Translations under genes and position numbers: made by a program
Notes under the pieces: generated by a model
Told to the model about the DNA's origin: nothing
The model's input: only the letters and a program-made list of their open reading frames with translations
Databases searched by the model: none
Assembly (NCBI GenBank): GCA_004020875.1
Contig: SAPZ01000016.1
Coordinates: 78,338-142,337, forward strand
Reading direction: 5' to 3'
DNA from: Mesorhizobium sp.
Lineage (GTDB): Bacteria; Pseudomonadota; Alphaproteobacteria; Rhizobiales; Rhizobiaceae
DNA length: 64,000 bases
Shown: in pieces, positions 51,530 to 60,970 of the stretch
Layout: each line of letters begins with the position of its first letter
Position numbering within the stretch: the stretch's first letter is position 1

Positions 51530-54309
51530 CGGCGCGCCTCCTTCTCGCGGATCGCCGCCAGGATGCGGCTCGGCGTCGCCGGCACCTTGGTGACCAGGAC
51601 GCCGGTGGCATGGCGGATGGCGTTGAGGATCGCCGGCGCGGTGGGGATCAGCACATGCTCGCCAAGGCCCTTGGCGCCGAATGGTCCTTCCGGATCCGGA
51701 ACCTCGACGAGTATGTGCTCGACCGGCGGCACGTCGCCGATAGTGGGGATGAGGTAATCGTGCAGGTTCTCGGTGCGGCCGGGGATGTATTCCTCCATCA
51801 GCGCCATGCCGATGCCCTGCGCGATGCCGCCCTCGATCTGGCCTTCGACCAGCACCGGGTTGATCGCCTTGCCGACATCATGCGCGGCGGTGATCTTGAT
51901 CAGCTTCACGGTGCCCAGCTTGAGGTCGACCTCGAGCTCGGCGATCTGCGCGCCATAGCCATAGACCGCGTAGGGCTTGCCCTGGCCCTTGGCGTCGAGC
52001 GGCAGCGTCGGCGGGTCGTAGGTCTCTTCCGCGACGAACACCAGGCCGTCGGCATCGGCCTTCAATGCCGCCAGTTCAATGCGCCGCGCGGCGTCGCCTT
52101 CACGGATGGAGAGGCTGCCGCCGTGGAGCGCGATCGTCGCTTCGCCCGAAACATTGGCGAAGCGCAGGATCTTCTCACGCAATGAGCGACCTGCCTTCTC
52201 CGCCGCCTTGCCCGTTACAAAAGTCTGGCGCGAGGCGGATGTTTTGCCGGCGTCGGGCGTGATGGCGGTGTCGGCGCCCTTCAGCTTGAACGTGTCCAGC
52301 GGCAGGCCGAGCGCGTCGGCGCAGATCTGGGTGATCACCGTGTTGGAGCCCTGGCCGATATCGACCGCGCCCTGATGCAGGATCACCTCGCCCGAAGCCG
52401 AGATGCCGACCTTGATGGTCGAAGGATTGGGCAGCGAAGTGTTGCCGCAGCCATACCAGCAGGAGGCGACGCCAACGCCGCGCTTGCTTGCTGCGTTGGC
52501 GGCGTTGAACGCTTCCGCCTCGGCCAGCGCACGCGCCCAATGCGGCTGAAGCCGCTCCAGGCATTCGCCGATGCCGACACCCGATTCCAGGCGCTGACCG
52601 GTGACCGTCTCGCAGCCGTCGCGCAGGCAGTTCTTCAGGCGGAAATCGAGCCGGTCGATGCCGAGTTTTGCGGCAAGCTCATCATAAAGCGTTTCCTGCA
52701 TGATGGTGGCCTGCGGCACGCCGAAGCCGCGGAAGGCGCCGGCGATCGGGCCATTGGTGTGGATGGCGTAGCCGGTGGCGCGATAGTTCGGCGTAGCATA
52801 AGGGCCGGAGGCATGCACAGGCACGCGGTTCGCGACGGTCGGCCCCCAGCTTGCATAAGCCCCGGTGTTGAAATCGCCTTCAAACACCATGCCGGTGATC
52901 CGGCCTTCGGCATCAGCGCCGATGGTCGCCTTCATCTCGGCCGGATGGCGCTTGGTGGTCGACATCATCGATTCATTACGGGTGTAGGCGAGCGCCGCCG
53001 GCCGGCCGGTCTTCATCGCCACAAGGCCGATGAGCGGCTGCAGCGAGACATCGAGCTTCGAGCCGAAGCCGCCGCCGGTGGCGGTCGGCACGATGCGCAC
53101 CTTGTCGACGGGCAGGCCAAGCACCTTGGCCGTGTCGTCGCGGTCCATATAGGGCGCCTGGGTACAGGCGACGACGACCAGCGTGTCGCCATCCATATAA
53201 GCGTAGCCGGCTTCCGGCTCGATATAGGCGTGCTCGACGAAGGAAGTCTCGATTGAGCCGGAGACAGTAGCAGCAGCGCCCGCGAGCGCTACTTCAGGAT
53301 CGCCGTGTTCGACATAGCCGGAGGTCAGCAGGTTTGCCGGGCGGTGCTGGTGGATCAGCGTCGCCCCTTCGGCTTTCGCCTCGCGCGGCTGAAGCATATG
53401 CGGCAGTTCGGTCCAGGTGACCGGAAAATCCGTCAGGTCGAGATCGAGGATCGCCTCGCGCTCTCCCGCCACCAGCGCCACAGCCTCGCCGCGCAGGCGG
53501 ACAAACCCTTCGGCGAGCGCCGGCTGATCGGCGAAAGGACCGATGACGCCGAAGCAGTTCTTGCCGGGAATATCGGCGGCGATGAAGATTCCGGCGATAC
53601 CGGGATGCGCTTTGGTCCAGGCATCGAGATCGCCGAAGCTGAAGCCGGCATGATAATGCGGCGAACGGACCACCAGCACAGACAACGCATCGGCCGGAAA
53701 GGAGTCGCCACCGAACTTCTCGCCGCCGGTGACTTTCGGCACGCCGTCAAGGCGGATCGGCGAAGCACCGACCGCGTGCCCCACGTCCGGCAGGCGAAGA
53801 TCGATGCCGTTCATATGCCGTGAGGCTTGCATCACAGCCGCGACGATCTTCCGGTAGCCGGTGCAGCGGCAGAGCACGCCGCCCAGCGCGTCCTGTGTGT
53901 CGGCTTCGTTGGGTGTCGGGTTGCGCTCCAAAAGCGCGGTGGCCGCGACCAGCAGGCCGGGCGTGCAGATGCCGCATTGCGCGGCGCCATGTTCGAGGAA
54001 GGAGGCCTGCAGGGCGGAGAGCCTGCCATCGGCAAGGCCTTCGACGGTGGTGACGGAAGCCCCGGTCACAGATGCCGCCGGCACAAGGCAGGCGCAGACG
54101 GGATTGCCGTCGACCAGCACGGTACAGGCGCCGCAATCCCCGGCATCGCAGCCGACCTTGGTTCCGGTGAGCCGCAACTCGTCGCGCAGCACTTGCGACA
54201 GGCGCCGCACCGGCGGAACCGAGACGCTGACAGCCGCGCCATTCAGATCGAAGGCAATGTCGGCGCGATCCATACCGGAATGGGCCATGCCTGGTCGGAT
54301 CATGGTCAT
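51526..54309 (-). CDS. Molybdenum hydroxylase, fused [2Fe-2S] and Mo subunits
   Basis: Protein of 927 residues joining the small and large subunits of a xanthine dehydrogenase-family enzyme. Residues 15-165 hold two [2Fe-2S] sites (KVGCDAGDCGACTVLVDG, QCGICTPG with CRCTGY). From about 180 the molybdopterin domains follow: TATGGGFGSKLDVSLQPL, AFRGFGVPQA, DIGQGSNTVITQICA and the catalytic Glu at 884 in GAKGLGEHVL. The FAD subunit is a separate upstream gene, overlapping by ATGA. A hydroxylation next to a ring nitrogen, such as nicotinate to 6-hydroxynicotinate, is the expected reaction. Order of domains differs from three-gene enzymes, a natural fusion. Confidence 0.92.
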   Translation of the reverse strand: MTMIRPGMAHSGMDRADIAFDLNGAAVSVSVPPVRRLSQVLRDELRLTGTKVGCDAGDCGACTVLVDGNPVCACLVPAASVTGASVTTVEGLADGRLSALQASFLEHGAAQCGICTPGLLVAATALLERNPTPNEADTQDALGGVLCRCTGYRKIVAAVMQASRHMNGIDLRLPDVGHAVGASPIRLDGVPKVTGGEKFGGDSFPADALSVLVVRSPHYHAGFSFGDLDAWTKAHPGIAGIFIAADIPGKNCFGVIGPFADQPALAEGFVRLRGEAVALVAGEREAILDLDLTDFPVTWTELPHMLQPREAKAEGATLIHQHRPANLLTSGYVEHGDPEVALAGAAATVSGSIETSFVEHAYIEPEAGYAYMDGDTLVVVACTQAPYMDRDDTAKVLGLPVDKVRIVPTATGGGFGSKLDVSLQPLIGLVAMKTGRPAALAYTRNESMMSTTKRHPAEMKATIGADAEGRITGMVFEGDFNTGAYASWGPTVANRVPVHASGPYATPNYRATGYAIHTNGPIAGAFRGFGVPQATIMQETLYDELAAKLGIDRLDFRLKNCLRDGCETVTGQRLESGVGIGECLERLQPHWARALAEAEAFNAANAASKRGVGVASCWYGCGNTSLPNPSTIKVGISASGEVILHQGAVDIGQGSNTVITQICADALGLPLDTFKLKGADTAITPDAGKTSASRQTFVTGKAAEKAGRSLREKILRFANVSGEATIALHGGSLSIREGDAARRIELAALKADADGLVFVAEETYDPPTLPLDAKGQGKPYAVYGYGAQIAELEVDLKLGTVKLIKITAAHDVGKAINPVLVEGQIEGGIAQGIGMALMEEYIPGRTENLHDYLIPTIGDVPPVEHILVEVPDPEGPFGAKGLGEHVLIPTAPAILNAIRHATGVLVTKVPATPSRILAAIREKEARR

Positions 54310-55163
54310 GCGGCCACCTTGCCTCTATCGAGCCCGATTGCCTGGCGCACGGCCCGGACGACGATCTCGCGCGCCGCTTGCTCCCGATACTCGGCGCTGC
54401 CGCGCACATCGGCGATCGGCGACAGTTCATCCATGGGCGCGGACAGCACCGCGTCGGCAAGCGCCTCATCGATCCGATGCCCGCACAACGCCGCCTCGAC
54501 GCCGACGAGGCGGCGGGCGACCGCCGAGCAGGAGCCGACCGCGATCGCCATATCGGCAATCACGCCTTCCTCGACCACGAGTCGCGCCGCCGCCATGGCG
54601 ATCGAGATGACGAGATAACGACGAGCGCCGAGCTTGACGAAGGCCGAGGTGCCGACGGCCGAACGCTTCGGGACGCGGATGGCGGTGACCATCTCGCCCG
54701 GCTGCAGCGCCGTGCGGCGATTGCCGAGGATGAACGCGCCGAGCGGCAGATGGCGGATGGCCGCAGCCGAGCGCAACTCGACATCGGCATCGAGCGTCAG
54801 CAGCGCCGGAACGCCGTCGGCGGCCGGCGAGGCGTTGCAGAGATTGCCGGCGATCGAGGCGACATTCTGGATCTGGACCGAGCCGACCTCGCGTGCGGCG
54901 GCCTTCAGCGCGTCGAAGGCAGGCGGCAGCTTGTGACGGACAATATCGGTCCAGGTGGTGCGGGCGCCGATCCGCCAATTCTCGTCGGTCTCGGCGATGC
55001 CGCGCAGTTCGGCGAGACCGTTGATGTCGAGGATGCTGTCGCGAAAAGGTTTCGCGCCCTGGGCGGGGTAGAAATCGGTGCCGCCGGCGAGAATGCGCCA
55101 GCGATCCTCGCCAAGCAGAGTGAGCGCCTCGTCGACCGTGGTGGGTTTCGCGTAACGGATCAC
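54306..55163 (-). CDS. Molybdenum hydroxylase FAD-binding subunit
   Basis: FAD-binding protein of 285 residues, family CoxM/medium subunit. The flavin motif ILAGGTDFYPAQGAKPF is at about 24-40, IQNVASIAGNLCNASPAADG at about 91-110 and SAFVKLGARRYLVISIAMAA in the middle. I place the start at GTG 55163 (VIRYAKPTTVDEAL, the usual family beginning), eight bases after GGAAGG; ATG at 55199 would add 12 residues. It takes electrons from the Fe-S domains of the fused subunit to an acceptor. It is first in the six-gene leftward operon. Confidence 0.9.
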   Translation of the reverse strand: MIRYAKPTTVDEALTLLGEDRWRILAGGTDFYPAQGAKPFRDSILDINGLAELRGIAETDENWRIGARTTWTDIVRHKLPPAFDALKAAAREVGSVQIQNVASIAGNLCNASPAADGVPALLTLDADVELRSAAAIRHLPLGAFILGNRRTALQPGEMVTAIRVPKRSAVGTSAFVKLGARRYLVISIAMAAARLVVEEGVIADMAIAVGSCSAVARRLVGVEAALCGHRIDEALADAVLSAPMDELSPIADVRGSAEYREQAAREIVVRAVRQAIGLDRGKVAA

Positions 55164-55264
55164 GCTCTGCCTTCCAGAACCTTCCCAGAAACGGACCATT
55201 CCCACTTGGCCCTCCCAAAGCACTTGGCTTCGGGCTTTCTGCCGGTTTCACACCGTTCAAATTC

Positions 55265-55281
55265 ATTCGTATGCAAATGAT
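55265..55281. promoter_or_regulatory. Candidate MarR operator, site 2
   Basis: ATTCGTATGCAAATGAT lies about 100 bases upstream of the FAD-subunit GTG in the 310-base divergent gap before pncA. It matches site 1 at 13 of 17 positions with the same centre. The rest of this gap (55164-55473) shows a GAGGGAAG ribosome site near 55460 and nothing else I recognise. Confidence 0.55.
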
Positions 55282-55473
55282 ATCAGGCGGACTGGAATTG
55301 TCAAAGCAAGACTTCGTGCCGCTGGGGCGGCGTGCCGGCCTGAACGCATTGCTGTGGCCTTGGAGGTTGACGCCGCCGGCCATCTGGTCAAGGCTCCGTG
55401 TCCGGTCGCGTCAGCGGCTTTTGGACTGGAGCCCCAAGCCGAAACGAAGGGGCCCAAACGAGAGGGAAGCCGC

Positions 55474-56088
55474 ATGGCCGACGAAGCGCTCATCGTCATC
55501 GACCTGCAGAACGATTTTTGTCCAGGCGGCGCGCTGGCAGTTGCCGGCGGCGACGAGATCGTGCCTTTGGTCAACGACCTGATCCGGCGGACAGATCATG
55601 TGATCCTGACGCAGGACTGGCACCCGGCCGGCCATTCGAGCTTCGCCTCCAGCCATCCGGGCAAACTGCCCTTCGAAACCATCGAGATGCCCTATGGGTC
55701 GCAGACCTTGTGGCCGGACCATTGCATCCAGGGCAGCCTCGGTTCCGATTTCCATTCCGGGTTGGCATGGACCAAGGCCGAACTGGTGATCCGCAAAGGG
55801 TTTCGCACAGCGATCGACTCCTATTCGGCGTTCTTCGAGAACGACCACACGACGCAGACCGGCCTTGGCGGCTACCTCAAGGAACGCGACATCGACACGA
55901 TCACGCTGGTTGGGCTGGCCACCGATTTCTGTGTGGCCTTCTCGGCGCTCGACGCGGTGAAGCATGGTTTCAAAACGACCGTGCGGCTCGACGCCTGCCG
56001 CGGCATCGACCTCGCCGGCTCGGTCGAGGCCATGCTGCAGCGCATGCGCGAAGCCGGCGTGACGCTCGAAGATCACTCGGCGGATTGA
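55474..56088 (+). CDS. pncA: Nicotinamidase
   Basis: Cysteine hydrolase of 204 residues that converts nicotinamide to nicotinate and ammonia. Catalytic Asp10 in ALIVIDLQNDFCPGGALAV, metal-binding DWHPAGHSSFAS, WPDHCIQGSLGSDFH, the Lys in LVIRKGFR and nucleophile Cys in VGLATDFCVAFSALDAV are all seen. ATG 55474 follows AGAGGGAAGCCGC. PncA serves NAD salvage in most bacteria, but its place divergent from a molybdenum hydroxylase and a 6-hydroxynicotinate reductase-like gene suggests it also feeds nicotinate to that pathway. Confidence 0.95.
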   Translation: MADEALIVIDLQNDFCPGGALAVAGGDEIVPLVNDLIRRTDHVILTQDWHPAGHSSFASSHPGKLPFETIEMPYGSQTLWPDHCIQGSLGSDFHSGLAWTKAELVIRKGFRTAIDSYSAFFENDHTTQTGLGGYLKERDIDTITLVGLATDFCVAFSALDAVKHGFKTTVRLDACRGIDLAGSVEAMLQRMREAGVTLEDHSAD

Positions 56089-56095
56089 CGCCCCG

Positions 56096-57544
56096 GTGAG
56101 GCAGCGAGGGGGCTTCACGACATTCGCGAAAGTGCTGGCGGCAGGCATGGCTGCCGCACTCGTTCTTGGTTGTCCGGTATCGGCCTTTGCTGCCGAAATT
56201 CACGAACTGCCCGGCGCCGCGATGTCGCTCTGGTGGGGACTGCCCTTTGCCGGCCTGCTGCTGTCGATCGCGACCGGACCGCTGCTCTTTCATCACGTTT
56301 GGGAACATCATTACGGCAAGATCGCCGCCGGCTGGGCGGCGCTGGCGGTCGTCCCGCTGGCAGTCGCCTTCGGCATTCCGACGGCAGGCGAAGCGGTGCT
56401 GCACACGCTGCTGACCGAATACATGTCCTTCATCATCCTGCTGTTCGCGCTCTACACAATCTCGGGCGGCATCCTGCTTGCCGGCAACATCCATGGTACC
56501 CCCCTCGTCAATGCCGGCCTGCTTTCGATCGGCGCCTTGCTTGCCTCGATCATCGGCACGACCGGCGCCTCAATGATCCTGATCCGGCCGATGCTGCGCG
56601 CCAACGACAACCGGCCGTTCAACGCGCATGTGGTGATCTTCTTCATCTTCCTGGTCTCCAACATCGGCGGCTCGCTGACGCCGCTCGGCGACCCGCCTCT
56701 GTTCGTCGGCTTCCTGCGCGGCGTCGATTTCTTCTGGACGACGGTGCACATCCTGCCCGACACGCTCTTCGTCGGCGGCCTGGTGTTGGCTGTCTTTCTC
56801 GCGATCGACATCATCCTGCACCGCCGTGAGGCTGGCATGCCCAAGATCAAGGATCCGACACCCGACACAAAGGTGCGCCTGCGCGGGCTGGCCAACCTGC
56901 CGCTGCTCGCCGGCGTGATCGGCGCGATCCTGCTTTCGGCGAGTTGGAGGCCGGGAATCGGGGTTTCGGTGCTGGGTGTCGGACTCGAGCTGCAGAACCT
57001 GGTGCGCGACGCCTTCATCCTGGCGCTGGCCTTCTTGTCCCTGAAAGTCTCGTACAAGAGCCACAGGCAAGCGAACGGCTTCACCTGGGGGCCGATCGCC
57101 GAGGTGGCGAATTTGTTTGTCGGCATCTTCATCTGCATCGTGCCTGTCATCGCCATCCTGCGAGCCGGCCATGACGGCGCGCTGGCGCCGCTGGTGGCAT
57201 TGGTCACATCCGCCGACGGCCAGCCCAACGATCTCGCCTATTTCTGGCTGACCGGGGCGCTGTCTTCCTTCCTCGACAATGCGCCGACATATCTGGTGTT
57301 CTTCGAGCTCGCCGGTGGTGATGCGCGGCATCTCATGACGGAGGCCGCCTCGACGCTTGCGGCGATCTCGGCCGGGGCGGTTTTCATGGGCGCCAACACC
57401 TATATCGGCAACGCGCCGAACTTCATGGTCTTCGCCATTGCCAGGCACCGTGGCTTCAAGATGCCGGGCTTCTTCGGTTACATGGCGTGGTCGGGCCTGG
57501 TGCTGATCCCGGCCTTTTTGATTGCCGGCTTTTTGTTTTTTTAG
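56096..57544 (+). CDS. Sodium:proton antiporter/anion permease-like membrane protein
   Basis: Membrane protein of 482 residues with an apparent cleavable signal (LVLGCPVSAFAAE) and about twelve hydrophobic segments. Sequences such as FFIFLVSNIGGSLTPLGDPP, LTGALSSFLDNAPTYLVFFE and GANTYIGNAPNFMVFAIA are the paired motifs of the citrate/Na+:H+ (NhaD-like, ion transporter superfamily) group. It could be a cation antiporter or a carboxylate carrier. The start is GTG 56096, seven bases after the pncA stop, with a weak ribosome site; ATG 56147 is possible but would shorten the signal. Likely co-transcribed with pncA. Confidence 0.88.
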   Translation: MRQRGGFTTFAKVLAAGMAAALVLGCPVSAFAAEIHELPGAAMSLWWGLPFAGLLLSIATGPLLFHHVWEHHYGKIAAGWAALAVVPLAVAFGIPTAGEAVLHTLLTEYMSFIILLFALYTISGGILLAGNIHGTPLVNAGLLSIGALLASIIGTTGASMILIRPMLRANDNRPFNAHVVIFFIFLVSNIGGSLTPLGDPPLFVGFLRGVDFFWTTVHILPDTLFVGGLVLAVFLAIDIILHRREAGMPKIKDPTPDTKVRLRGLANLPLLAGVIGAILLSASWRPGIGVSVLGVGLELQNLVRDAFILALAFLSLKVSYKSHRQANGFTWGPIAEVANLFVGIFICIVPVIAILRAGHDGALAPLVALVTSADGQPNDLAYFWLTGALSSFLDNAPTYLVFFELAGGDARHLMTEAASTLAAISAGAVFMGANTYIGNAPNFMVFAIARHRGFKMPGFFGYMAWSGLVLIPAFLIAGFLFF

Positions 57545-57563
57545 CTGAAGCGGTGCAGAGCGT

Positions 57564-57660
57564 TACCTCCCCTTGTGGGGAGGTCGGACCGAAGGTCCGG
57601 GTGGGGGTCGGCGCCGCCCCTCCCCGCTGCTTCGCTGCGACCCTCCCAACAAAGGGGTAA
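57564..57660. repeat. Palindromic intergenic repeat, family C
   Basis: ACCTCCCC-TTGT-GGGGAGGT is followed by CGGACC-GAA-GGTCCG and a right arm ending AAAGGGGTAA that pairs with the starting TTACC. It sits between the converging antiporter and ABC ATPase genes and could end both transcripts. Confidence 0.75.
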
Positions 57661-57663
57661 TCC

Positions 57664-58392
57664 TCAGCCTACCCCCACATAGCGCCGCACCGCGGATGGG
57701 TCGGCGCGCAATGCCTCGACATCGATCGTCTCGCGGTTGCGGCCGTTCTCGATGAACGAGACGCGGTCGGCGACCGACAGCACGGCGTCAACGCGCTGCT
57801 CGACCAGAATGGTCGAGACGCCAAGCTCGCGCAGCTTCGCCACCGTCTCGCGGATCCTGGCGATCATCGACGGCATCAGGCCCTCGGTCGGCTCGTCCAG
57901 CAACAGCACCTGCGGTTCGAGGCAGAGCGCGCGGGCCATGGCCAGCATCTGCTGCTCGCCACCGGAGAGCGTGCCGGATCGCTGCTTCAGCCGCTCGCGC
58001 AGCAGCGGGAAGAGATCGAGCACGTTCTCGCGCGTCTGCCTGCCCTTGCGGCGCGCCATCAGGCCCATCTCGATGTTCTCCGCCACCGTCATCTCGGCAA
58101 ACAGGCGCCTGCCCTGCGGCACATAGGCGACGCCGGCCTTGGGTACATCATGCGCGGCGAGCCCGGTCAGTTCCTTGCTGTCAAGCCTGATCGAGCCGGC
58201 CGCCGCAGGCACCAGCCCCATGATCGCCTTCAGCGTCGTCGTCTTGCCGGCGCCGTTGCGGCCGAACAGGCACAGCACCTCGCCCTTGTTGAGGACGAGG
58301 TCGAGGCCATACAGCACCTGGACCTCGCCATAGAAGCAGTCAAGGCCGGCAATGGTGAGCAATTCGTCATCGGTTCTAATGGCGTCAGCCAT
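57664..58392 (-). CDS. ABC transporter ATP-binding protein (LivF type)
   Basis: ATPase of 242 residues of the branched-chain amino-acid/amide ABC class. Walker A GRNGAGKTTTLKAIMG, signature LSGGEQQMLAMARAL, Walker B VLLLDEPTEGL and VEQRVDAVLSVADRV. The phrase GLDCFYGEVQVLYGLDL is typical for LivF. ATG 58392 overlaps the LivG-type stop by eight bases. Last gene of a leftward cluster of five (binding protein, two permeases, two ATPases). The distal end of the operon is next to the pncA-antiporter unit. Confidence 0.94.
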   Translation of the reverse strand: MADAIRTDDELLTIAGLDCFYGEVQVLYGLDLVLNKGEVLCLFGRNGAGKTTTLKAIMGLVPAAAGSIRLDSKELTGLAAHDVPKAGVAYVPQGRRLFAEMTVAENIEMGLMARRKGRQTRENVLDLFPLLRERLKQRSGTLSGGEQQMLAMARALCLEPQVLLLDEPTEGLMPSMIARIRETVAKLRELGVSTILVEQRVDAVLSVADRVSFIENGRNRETIDVEALRADPSAVRRYVGVG

Positions 58393-59113
58393 GGGTCGCC
58401 CCGAGATAGGCATCCTGCACCTCGGTATTGGCGCGGATCTCACCCGGCGTGCCCTCGGCGAGGATCTTTCCCGAATTGAAAACGGTGATGCGATCGGCGA
58501 GTCCCATGACGACCGGCATATTGTGCTCGATCAGAAGAACCGTCGCGTCCTTGGCGATCCCGCGCACCAGCGTGATGAAATTGTCGATCTCGCTATCGGC
58601 CAGCCCCTGTGTGGGCTCATCTAGGATCAGCAGGCGCGGCTTCAGCGCCAGGCCCATCGCCACTTCGAGCAGGCGCTGATGGCCGTAGGAAAGATGCGCG
58701 GCCAGCGTGGCGGCGCGGTCGGCAAGCCCGGTGCGCTCCAGCGCCGCCATGACGCCGGTCCTGACCTGTCCCTTGGTGCGGCCGTCCGTCAGCGTGCGCT
58801 GCACCGGCAGCGCGACATTGTCGAAGACCGTGAGGTTGGCGAAGACGCTGGTGATCTGGAACGTGTAGGCGACGCCGAGCCTGACCCTTTGGTAGGCCGG
58901 CATGCCCGTGATGTCGACCCCGTTGAAGACAACGACACCCGACGATGGCCGGATGCGGCCGCTGAGCAGACTGACGAAAGTCGTCTTACCGGCGCCGTTG
59001 GGGCCGATCACGGCGCGGATCTCGCCCGGCATCAGCGCGAAGTCGACGCCGTCGACGGCGCGCAGGCCGCCGAACTGGCGCGAAAGGCCCTTGGTGGTGA
59101 GCAGCGGCGTCAT
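58385..59113 (-). CDS. ABC transporter ATP-binding protein (LivG type)
   Basis: ATPase of 242 residues. Walker A GPNGAGKTTFVSLLSG near residues 38-53, Q-loop VAYTFQITSVFANLTVFDN, signature LSYGHQRLLEVAMGLALKPR and Walker B LLILDEPTQGLADSE; LLIEHNMPVVMGLADR carries the switch His and the LivG-specific C-terminal AYLGA segment. It uses ATG 59113, overlapping the permease stop as ATGA; ATG 59122 is an alternative three codons longer. It pairs with the LivF-type ATPase. Confidence 0.94.
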   Translation of the reverse strand: MTPLLTTKGLSRQFGGLRAVDGVDFALMPGEIRAVIGPNGAGKTTFVSLLSGRIRPSSGVVVFNGVDITGMPAYQRVRLGVAYTFQITSVFANLTVFDNVALPVQRTLTDGRTKGQVRTGVMAALERTGLADRAATLAAHLSYGHQRLLEVAMGLALKPRLLILDEPTQGLADSEIDNFITLVRGIAKDATVLLIEHNMPVVMGLADRITVFNSGKILAEGTPGEIRANTEVQDAYLGATHG

Positions 59114-60072
59114 GGCAGCCATCCCAACCAGCGCTCGCGGATGCTGCCCATAATACCTTTCGGTGCAAACAGGACGAGCAGGATGAGCGCCACGCCGACG
59201 ATCAGGAGATAGGCCGAGGTGAAGCCGCTGGTTATGTCGGTGACATAATACATGAACAGGGTGCCGATGAGCGGTCCGAGCGTGGTCGCAGCGCCCCCCA
59301 GCAGCACCCAGAGCAGCGGCAGGATCGAATATTGGATCGATGCGAAATTCGATCCGACATAGCCGAACAGCAGCGCATAGGCGGCGCCGGATGCCGCGCA
59401 GATGGCGCCGGAGGTGATGACAGCGATGAGCTTGCTCGTCACGGTGTCATAGCCAAGCATCTTTGTCCGTTCCTCGTTCTCGCGAATGGCGACCAGCACT
59501 CGGCCAAAGCGGGAGCGGACGATGGCCAAAGTGATAAGCAGCACGACCGAGAACAGCGCCAGCGCGCCCATGTAGCGCACCGTCGGGTTGGTCAGGTCGA
59601 GCGAGACGCCGCCGATCGCGATCGCCCTCGATGCCTGCTGGATGACAAGGCCCTGGTCGCCGCCGGTCCAGGCGGCGAAATAGAGGATGAGCAGATAGAA
59701 GACCTGGGCGAACATCATGGTGACGATCATGAACGCCACGCCCGAGGTGCGGAGCGCCAGCAGGCCGATGGCAAGAGCGAGCAGCGCGCCGGAAACGATG
59801 CCGGCCAGGAAAGCTTCCGGCACGCCCCAGCCGAGGTGGTAGACGGTCAAGCCCGCGCCATAGAGGCCGGCCGAGAAGAACATGGCGTGACCGAGGCTGA
59901 GCAGGCCGACATAGCCGAACAGCAGATTGTAGCCCATGGCGAAGACGGCAAGCGCCATGATGCGGGCAAACAGGCCCTGGTGATAATCCGGCAGAACGAA
60001 GTTCAACGCGAACAGAAGCGCGATGACCACGATGTGCAGGGCATAAGTCTTTGCCGGCGAAGCATCCCTCAT
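59110..60072 (-). CDS. ABC transporter permease (LivM type)
   Basis: Permease of 320 residues with about nine or ten hydrophobic segments. LARIMALAVFAMGYNLLFGYVGLLSLGHAMFF is the family N-terminal region (split here by helices), and the cytoplasmic loop SRFGRVLVAIRENEERTKMLGYD contacts the ATPases. A long in-frame extension upstream lies inside the LivH-type gene and is rejected; ATG 60072 overlaps that gene's stop as ATGA. Chain ends in LFAPKGIMGSIRERWLGWLP. Confidence 0.93.
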   Translation of the reverse strand: MRDASPAKTYALHIVVIALLFALNFVLPDYHQGLFARIMALAVFAMGYNLLFGYVGLLSLGHAMFFSAGLYGAGLTVYHLGWGVPEAFLAGIVSGALLALAIGLLALRTSGVAFMIVTMMFAQVFYLLILYFAAWTGGDQGLVIQQASRAIAIGGVSLDLTNPTVRYMGALALFSVVLLITLAIVRSRFGRVLVAIRENEERTKMLGYDTVTSKLIAVITSGAICAASGAAYALLFGYVGSNFASIQYSILPLLWVLLGGAATTLGPLIGTLFMYYVTDITSGFTSAYLLIVGVALILLVLFAPKGIMGSIRERWLGWLP

Positions 60073-60950
60073 CGCGGCGCGGTTCCGAACAGGCCCTGCG
60101 GCCGGAACACCAGCACCATGGCGACAACCAGCGTGGCGATGATCTTGGCGAGCGTCGGCGAGAAGAACATCGAGATGATGCCGTCGGAGAGGCCGATCAG
60201 GACGGCCGCGACCACGGTGCCGCGGAGCGAGCCGAGGCCGCCGATGATGACCACGATGAAGGAGAGCAGCAGCGGGTCCTGTCCCATCAGATAATGCGCC
60301 TGGCTGATCGGCACGATCAGAACCGCGGCGATCGCGGCCAGCATGGCGCCTATGGCGAAGACCCCGGCATAGACGCGCTCGACCGGAATGCCGAAGGCCT
60401 GCGCCGTCTCGCGATCGTATTGGGTGGCGCGCATGATCAGTCCGATCTTGGTGCGCGTCAGCACCAGCCAGGTGATCAAGAGCAGGATGGCGGAAGCGGC
60501 AACCACCGACAGCTTGTAGCCGGAATAGCCGAACCACGGCAGAAGGATGCGATAGCTGAAGGGCGGCTCAACCGGGCGCGCCTCCGGCCCGTAAAAGGTG
60601 AGCGCCAGTTGTTGGATGATGTAGAGCATGCCGATGGTGGCGACGATGGTGCTTTCGGGGTTGTAGTTCAGCCGCCGCAGCACCAGCCACTCGGCGAGAA
60701 ACGCGACCAGCCCGACGAGCAGGGGCGCGATCACAAGTGCTGTGGCAAAGCCGATGGCCGGATGGCCGGAAATCGCCGTCGAGATCGCCCAGGCGAGCAC
60801 CGCGCCCAGCATGAAGAACTCGCCATGGGCGACATTGACGATGCGCATGACGCCGAACACCAGCGACAGGCCGAGCGCCGTCAGCGCCAGCACGGCGGAG
60901 GTGACCAGGCCTTCGAGGGCGGCGAGGAGAAGATGGGGGCCGAAATGCAT
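60069..60950 (-). CDS. ABC transporter permease (LivH type)
   Basis: Permease of 293 residues. SAVLALTALGLSLVFGVMRIVNVAHGEFFMLG is the typical LivH beginning (residues 18-50), MRATQYDRETAQAFGIPVER the cytoplasmic loop, and GGLGSLRGTVVAAVLIGL a conserved late segment. VFRPQGLFGTAPR ends the chain. It heads the coupled four-gene block of permeases and ATPases; a family A repeat separates it from the binding-protein gene upstream. Substrate class: amino acids, amides or aromatic acids. Confidence 0.94.
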   Translation of the reverse strand: MHFGPHLLLAALEGLVTSAVLALTALGLSLVFGVMRIVNVAHGEFFMLGAVLAWAISTAISGHPAIGFATALVIAPLLVGLVAFLAEWLVLRRLNYNPESTIVATIGMLYIIQQLALTFYGPEARPVEPPFSYRILLPWFGYSGYKLSVVAASAILLLITWLVLTRTKIGLIMRATQYDRETAQAFGIPVERVYAGVFAIGAMLAAIAAVLIVPISQAHYLMGQDPLLLSFIVVIIGGLGSLRGTVVAAVLIGLSDGIISMFFSPTLAKIIATLVVAMVLVFRPQGLFGTAPR

Positions 60951-60970
60951 TGGCTAGGCACCGAGGGATG

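Noticed and set aside
60073-60537. N-terminal extension of the LivM-type permease
   Set aside because: It lies entirely inside the LivH-type gene in another frame; the ATGA overlap at 60069-60072 gives the natural start.
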